Positions 5,682 to 8,867 of a stretch of 8,867 nt of DNA are shown in pieces. A model generated the notes under the pieces. That model had not been told where the DNA came from. It did not search any database and saw only the letters and a list, made by a program, of their open reading frames with translations. The stretch lies in contig JAHEBI010000072.1 in the NCBI GenBank assembly GCA_024642325.1, forward strand, positions 1 through 8,867, read 5' to 3'. A program made the position numbers and the translations under genes. Origin of the DNA: Eudoraea sp. GTDB taxonomy: Bacteria; Bacteroidota; Bacteroidia; Flavobacteriales; Flavobacteriaceae. How positions within the stretch are numbered: position 1 is the first letter of the stretch; every line of letters starts with the position of its first letter.

Positions 5682-6776
5682 ATGGAAAGACATAACTGGA
5701 CAAAAGAGGAAATACTTGAAATATATAATAAACCCTTGATGGAATTATTATATGAAGCAGCCACAGTACACCGCGAGTTTCATGATCCGAATACGGTCCA
5801 GGTATCTACCTTGCTATCCATAAAAACAGGTGGTTGCCCGGAAGATTGTGGTTATTGTCCTCAGGCTGCCCGTTATCATACTAATGTTGAAGGTAATGAC
5901 CTGATGACTGTTCAGCAAGTAAAAGCACAGGCTTTACGTGCCAAGGAGTCCGGAAGTTCAAGAGTTTGTATGGGAGCAGCCTGGCGAAATGTAAAGGATG
6001 GTTGGGAGTTTGAACAGGTTTTGGAAATGGTTAGAACCATTAATAAGCTGGATATGGAAGTCTGTTGCACGTTGGGAATGCTAACTGAAAATCAGGCGAG
6101 TCGTTTGGCAGAAGCTGGTCTTTATGCCTATAACCATAACCTCGACACTTCCGAGGATTATTATAAAGATGTAATTTCAACCAGGGCTTTTGACGATAGA
6201 CTAAAGACTATAGAAAATGTCAGGAAAAGCAATGTAACTGTCTGTAGCGGGGGAATAATAGGCATGGGTGAGAAATTGGAAGACAGAGCCGGGATGTTGG
6301 TAGCATTATCTACTTTAAATCCCCAACCCGAATCCGTTCCTATTAATGCACTGGTTGCAGTAGAAGGAACTCCAATGCAGGACATTGACCCAATTCCTAT
6401 TTGGGATATGATTCGGATGGTTGCCACAACCCGAATAGTGATGCCTAAAACCCAGGTAAGACTGTCGGCTGGCAGAACAGAAATGACCAGAGAAGGACAG
6501 GCGATGTGCTTTTTTGCTGGAGCTAATTCGATTTTTGCAGGGGATAAATTATTGACAACACCTAACCCTGATGTCAATGAAGACTTTAATATGTTCAAAG
6601 AATTAGGACTTATTCCCCAAAAGCCGTTTGTTAAAGCTCCACAACCGAAGACTGTGGAAGCCAATGAATCTTTGTTACAGCCCATTGGAGAAAAGCCCAG
6701 ATGGTCAAGACCGGAACATAAGATCGAACGCAATGAACTTGCAAGGGCTAAATACAATCCAGATAGCCCGTCATAG
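5682..6776 (+). CDS. bioB: Biotin synthase (BioB), radical SAM
   Basis: BioB inserts sulfur into dethiobiotin to form biotin, using a [4Fe-4S] cluster for radical SAM chemistry and a [2Fe-2S] cluster as sulfur donor. The 364-residue protein shows the radical SAM motif C52-PED-C56-GY-C59 within GGCPEDCGYCPQAARY, and all four [2Fe-2S] ligands: C96 (RVCMGAAWR), C128 (EVCCTLGML), C188 (VTVCSGGIIGMGE) and R260 (QVRLSAGR). Other family blocks are YNHNLDTSEDYY (150-161), INALVAVEGTP (221-231) and FFAGANSIFAGDKLLTT (277-293). The core ends near FKELGL (305-310); the charged, proline-rich tail to residue 364 is about 18 residues longer than in E. coli BioB. The ATG at 5682 begins MERHNWTKEEILEIYNKPL, a normal BioB start. 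The JmjC gene follows after 52 bases and may share its message. Confidence 0.97.
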   Translation: MERHNWTKEEILEIYNKPLMELLYEAATVHREFHDPNTVQVSTLLSIKTGGCPEDCGYCPQAARYHTNVEGNDLMTVQQVKAQALRAKESGSSRVCMGAAWRNVKDGWEFEQVLEMVRTINKLDMEVCCTLGMLTENQASRLAEAGLYAYNHNLDTSEDYYKDVISTRAFDDRLKTIENVRKSNVTVCSGGIIGMGEKLEDRAGMLVALSTLNPQPESVPINALVAVEGTPMQDIDPIPIWDMIRMVATTRIVMPKTQVRLSAGRTEMTREGQAMCFFAGANSIFAGDKLLTTPNPDVNEDFNMFKELGLIPQKPFVKAPQPKTVEANESLLQPIGEKPRWSRPEHKIERNELARAKYNPDSPS

Positions 6777-6828
6777 AAAGATAATTTGATAGTTTTTCAA
6801 CTTCATAGATTAATATACCTCTGAGATT

Positions 6829-7686
6829 TTGCAATTAAAGGATATACCAAGAGTAAAAACTATTAGCAGGGCGGACTTTATAAAAAATTATTATAAGCCC
6901 CAAAAACCTGTTGTAATTGAAAAATTTATTACACAATGGCCCGCCTATTCTAAATGGCATTTTGATTATATAAAAGAGAAGGCAGGCGATTTAACGGTAC
7001 CACTATATGATGACCGGCCTGTGGATTATAAGGATGGATTCAATGAGCCTCATACCACAATGAAAATGGGTGCCTATATAGATCTTCTTAGAAAGCAGCC
7101 CACTAAATACAGAATATTTTTATGGAATCTGATAAAGGAAGTTCCACAACTCCAAAATGATTTCACTTATCCAGATTTTGGTATACCATTAATGAAGGGA
7201 TTACCCATGTTATTCTTTGGAGGCATTGATTCGTATACATTTATGCATTACGATATTGACCTTGCCAATATTTTCCACTTTCATTTTGAAGGTAAAAAGG
7301 AATGTATCCTTTTTCCTCAAACTCAGAATAAATTTCTCTATAAAGTACCACATTCACTAATTACGCACGAAAGTATAAATTTTTCAAATCCAGATCTGGA
7401 TAAATGGCCTGCTTTGCAATATGCAAATGGATTTAAGACCCATTTGGAACATGGAGAATTACTATATATTCCGGAGGGCTTTTGGCATTATATGAAATAT
7501 GTTACACCCGGGTTTTCAATGAGCCTTCGCGGGATTGCTCATAACCCCAAAAATCTTGGGAAAGCGGTCTATAACGTATTTATTATGAGGTACTTTGATA
7601 ATTTTATGCGTAGAGTTAAAGGCCAGAAATGGATTGACTGGAAGAATGAGGAAGCCATAAAAAGGACCCATAAAATACTCGGGTAA
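6829..7686 (+). CDS. Cupin-like JmjC-domain (cupin_8) Fe(II)/2-oxoglutarate oxygenase-like protein
   Basis: This 285-residue protein resembles the JmjC/cupin_8 family of 2-oxoglutarate-dependent oxygenases, which in bacteria include protein hydroxylases. Near the N-terminus is FIKNYYKPQKPVVIEKFI (17-34), the typical 'x-x-YxxxxKPVVIxxF' opening of the family. The iron triad is intact: H140 and D142 in MHYDID, and H220 in IPEGFWHYM. FEGKKECILFP (153-163) holds K158, where family members often bind 2-oxoglutarate. A basic C-terminal helix region (about 245-285) follows. There is no signal peptide, so it is cytoplasmic. TTG at 6829 is chosen because an in-frame TAA lies at 6811 with no ATG between, and the next ATG (residue 78) would remove the N-terminal block. 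It lies 52 bases after bioB with no terminator seen. Its substrate is unknown, and a link to biotin metabolism is not shown. Confidence 0.85.
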   Translation: MQLKDIPRVKTISRADFIKNYYKPQKPVVIEKFITQWPAYSKWHFDYIKEKAGDLTVPLYDDRPVDYKDGFNEPHTTMKMGAYIDLLRKQPTKYRIFLWNLIKEVPQLQNDFTYPDFGIPLMKGLPMLFFGGIDSYTFMHYDIDLANIFHFHFEGKKECILFPQTQNKFLYKVPHSLITHESINFSNPDLDKWPALQYANGFKTHLEHGELLYIPEGFWHYMKYVTPGFSMSLRGIAHNPKNLGKAVYNVFIMRYFDNFMRRVKGQKWIDWKNEEAIKRTHKILG

Positions 7687-7708
7687 TTTTATATTCAAAA
7701 TAAAATTA
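7684..7708 (+). terminator. AT-only inverted repeat at the end of the JmjC gene (possible weak terminator)
   Basis: TAATTTTAT (7684-7692, beginning with the TAA stop) and ATAAAATTA (7700-7708) form a perfect 9-bp stem with a 7-base loop. A six-T run lies at 7721-7726, about 12 bases past the stem. The lack of any G or C in the stem and the distant T-run make this a weak terminator at best. Confidence 0.3.
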
Positions 7709-7770
7709 ATCTCCACCGTATTTTTTCTTTCGATTTATGATTATGTTTACATTTCTATTAATTGTAATTG

Positions 7771-8867
7771 ATGCATCTGCTCGAAGTAAAGTCCCGCCGC
7801 GATTGTAAAAGATTTGTTACTTTCCCTGTCGATCTTTACAAAAATCAAAAACAATACATAAGACCTCTTGATAAGGACATTGCAGATATTTTTGACCCTC
7901 AGGTTAATAAAAATTTTGAGCGAGGCAATTGTATTCGATGGCTTTTGTTAAATGAGGGTAAAGTTATTGGCCGTATTGCAGCTTTTATTTTAAGAAAAAC
8001 CTCAGTAAAAGGCAAAACTGAATCTAATGGGGGGGTAGGCTTTTTTGAATGTATTAATAATCAAACGGCTGCCAATGCCCTATTCGATGTGAGTAAGAAT
8101 TGGTTGATATCCCAGGGCGTGGAGTTTATGGACGGACCAATAAATTTTGGAGCAAGAGACAAATGGTGGGGACTGTTAACCAAGGGATACGAACTTGAAC
8201 CTAATTATCAATGCAATTATAATTTTTCCTATTATAAAGAGCTATTCGAAAACTATGGTTTTCAAACATATTTTGAGCATTATACTTTCTTAAAAATTAT
8301 TAAGGAAGATGTGCACCCTAGATTAGACCGAAAGGCCCAAATAGTAAATAGTAACCCGGATTATTCGTTTGACCATTTCAAAATGGAAAAGTTTGAAGAA
8401 CAGACAGATAATATAATTGACATGTACAATAAAGCCTGGGTTAATCATGAAGGTGTCTCAGCTATATCAAAGGAGCAGGGTCATGCACTTATGAATAAAT
8501 TGAAACCAATAATTGATGAAAAAATAATTTGGTTTGCATATTACAAAGGCGAACCGGTGGCCTTTTATATCAATATTCCTGAAGTGAATCAGTGGTTTAA
8601 GTATGTTAATGGAAAATTGAATCTCCTTGGAAAATTAAAATTTTTATGGCATAAATGGCAAAAAAGAAATAAGAAGATGTTAGGGTTTGTATTCGGAGTT
8701 GTACCGGAACATCAGGGCAAGGGACTGGATGGGGGAATAATTCAAGCCTTTCATAACATGGCAAAAAGCTTATCCAACCAATATGAAGTTATTGAAATTA
8801 ATGGAATAGGCGATTTTAATAGAAAAATGATTATTGTTGTCAAGCAAGTGGGGGGTGACATATGTAA
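7771..8867 (+). CDS. GNAT-related protein of the YghO-like type (C-terminal end cut by window)
   Basis: An open frame of 365 codons from ATG 7771 runs off the right edge. Recognisable parts are the N-terminal EVKSRRDCKRFVTFP...LYKNQKQYIRPL (5-33), GRIAAFI in the first acetyltransferase-like half, DGPINFGARDKWWGLL (121-136), and a C-terminal GNAT core with VVPEHQGKGLDGGII, whose QGKG (315-318) matches the acetyl-CoA loop Q/RxxGxG/A, followed by INGIGDFNRKMI (343-354). This combination is that of large two-lobed GNAT-like proteins related to E. coli YghO, normally about 370-390 residues, so only about ten residues should be missing. The frame opens only at TTG 7768/ATG 7771 after a TAA (7765-7767), which fixes the start. 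No exact TAnnTTTG lies upstream; TATGTTTA (7742-7749) is one base off. No signal peptide is seen, and substrate and role are unknown. Confidence 0.8.
   Translation, partial: MHLLEVKSRRDCKRFVTFPVDLYKNQKQYIRPLDKDIADIFDPQVNKNFERGNCIRWLLLNEGKVIGRIAAFILRKTSVKGKTESNGGVGFFECINNQTAANALFDVSKNWLISQGVEFMDGPINFGARDKWWGLLTKGYELEPNYQCNYNFSYYKELFENYGFQTYFEHYTFLKIIKEDVHPRLDRKAQIVNSNPDYSFDHFKMEKFEEQTDNIIDMYNKAWVNHEGVSAISKEQGHALMNKLKPIIDEKIIWFAYYKGEPVAFYINIPEVNQWFKYVNGKLNLLGKLKFLWHKWQKRNKKMLGFVFGVVPEHQGKGLDGGIIQAFHNMAKSLSNQYEVIEINGIGDFNRKMIIVVKQVGGDIC

Noticed and set aside
6161..6757. Minus-strand open frame of 198 codons opposite bioB
   Set aside because: It lies entirely antisense to conserved bioB coding sequence, has no recognisable domain and follows from the codon pattern of bioB.
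7742..7755. TATGTTTA and TACATTTC as -7 boxes for the right-hand GNAT gene
   Set aside because: Each differs from TAnnTTTG by one base and no -33 element is clear, so I did not list them as promoters.
1..8867. Mobile element, CRISPR, defence or toxin-antitoxin system
   Set aside because: No transposase, integrase, regular repeat array, defence domain or paired small genes appear; all coding space is accounted for by metabolic and conserved genes.

Overview
The window reads as a chromosomal stretch from a member of the Bacteroidota, probably of the Flavobacteriia/Cytophagia/Sphingobacteriia type; the class cannot be settled from sequence alone. The pointers are AT-rich DNA, near absence of Shine-Dalgarno sequences, exact matches to the Bacteroidota -7 promoter element (TAnnTTTG) ahead of bioF, bioA and bioB, and several proteins that resemble Bacteroidota families (Coa1-like membrane protein, DUF2007 protein with a zinc ribbon, BioA starting RDKKHLWHPLTQHK). 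I see no mobile element, CRISPR array, RNA gene or other clear sign of horizontal transfer.

Layout: the left edge holds the N-terminal 85 codons of a GNAT-type acetyltransferase on the minus strand. Divergent from it is a biotin synthesis locus on the plus strand. bioF (8-amino-7-oxononanoate synthase), a DUF2007/zinc-ribbon protein and bioD (dethiobiotin synthetase) form one tight unit, with an ATGA overlap and then a 6-base gap. bioA (DAPA aminotransferase) follows after 142 bases with its own putative promoter and a TTG start. A minus-strand gene for a Coa1-family membrane protein interrupts the locus. Divergent from it is a stand-alone beta-ketoacyl synthase of the FabF/thiolase fold, then bioB (biotin synthase), then a JmjC/cupin_8 oxygenase-like gene. 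The right edge holds a nearly complete GNAT-related protein of the YghO-like type that runs off the window.

Together bioF, bioA, bioD and bioB cover all four steps from pimeloyl-thioester to biotin. None of the usual pimeloyl-forming genes (bioC, bioH/G/K/J/V, bioW, bioI or the FabH-like bioZ) is in the window. The ketosynthase inside the locus has a complete Cys-His-His catalytic set but atypical surrounding motifs, so it is the best candidate for an undescribed, dedicated step in making the pimeloyl chain. The DUF2007 protein, translationally coupled between bioF and bioD, is the second uncharacterised candidate component.

The likely transcription units are bioF-DUF2007-bioD; bioA; coa1-like (minus); ketosynthase; bioB with possible read-through into the JmjC gene; and the right-hand GNAT gene. 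No gene-free stretch exceeds 142 bases.
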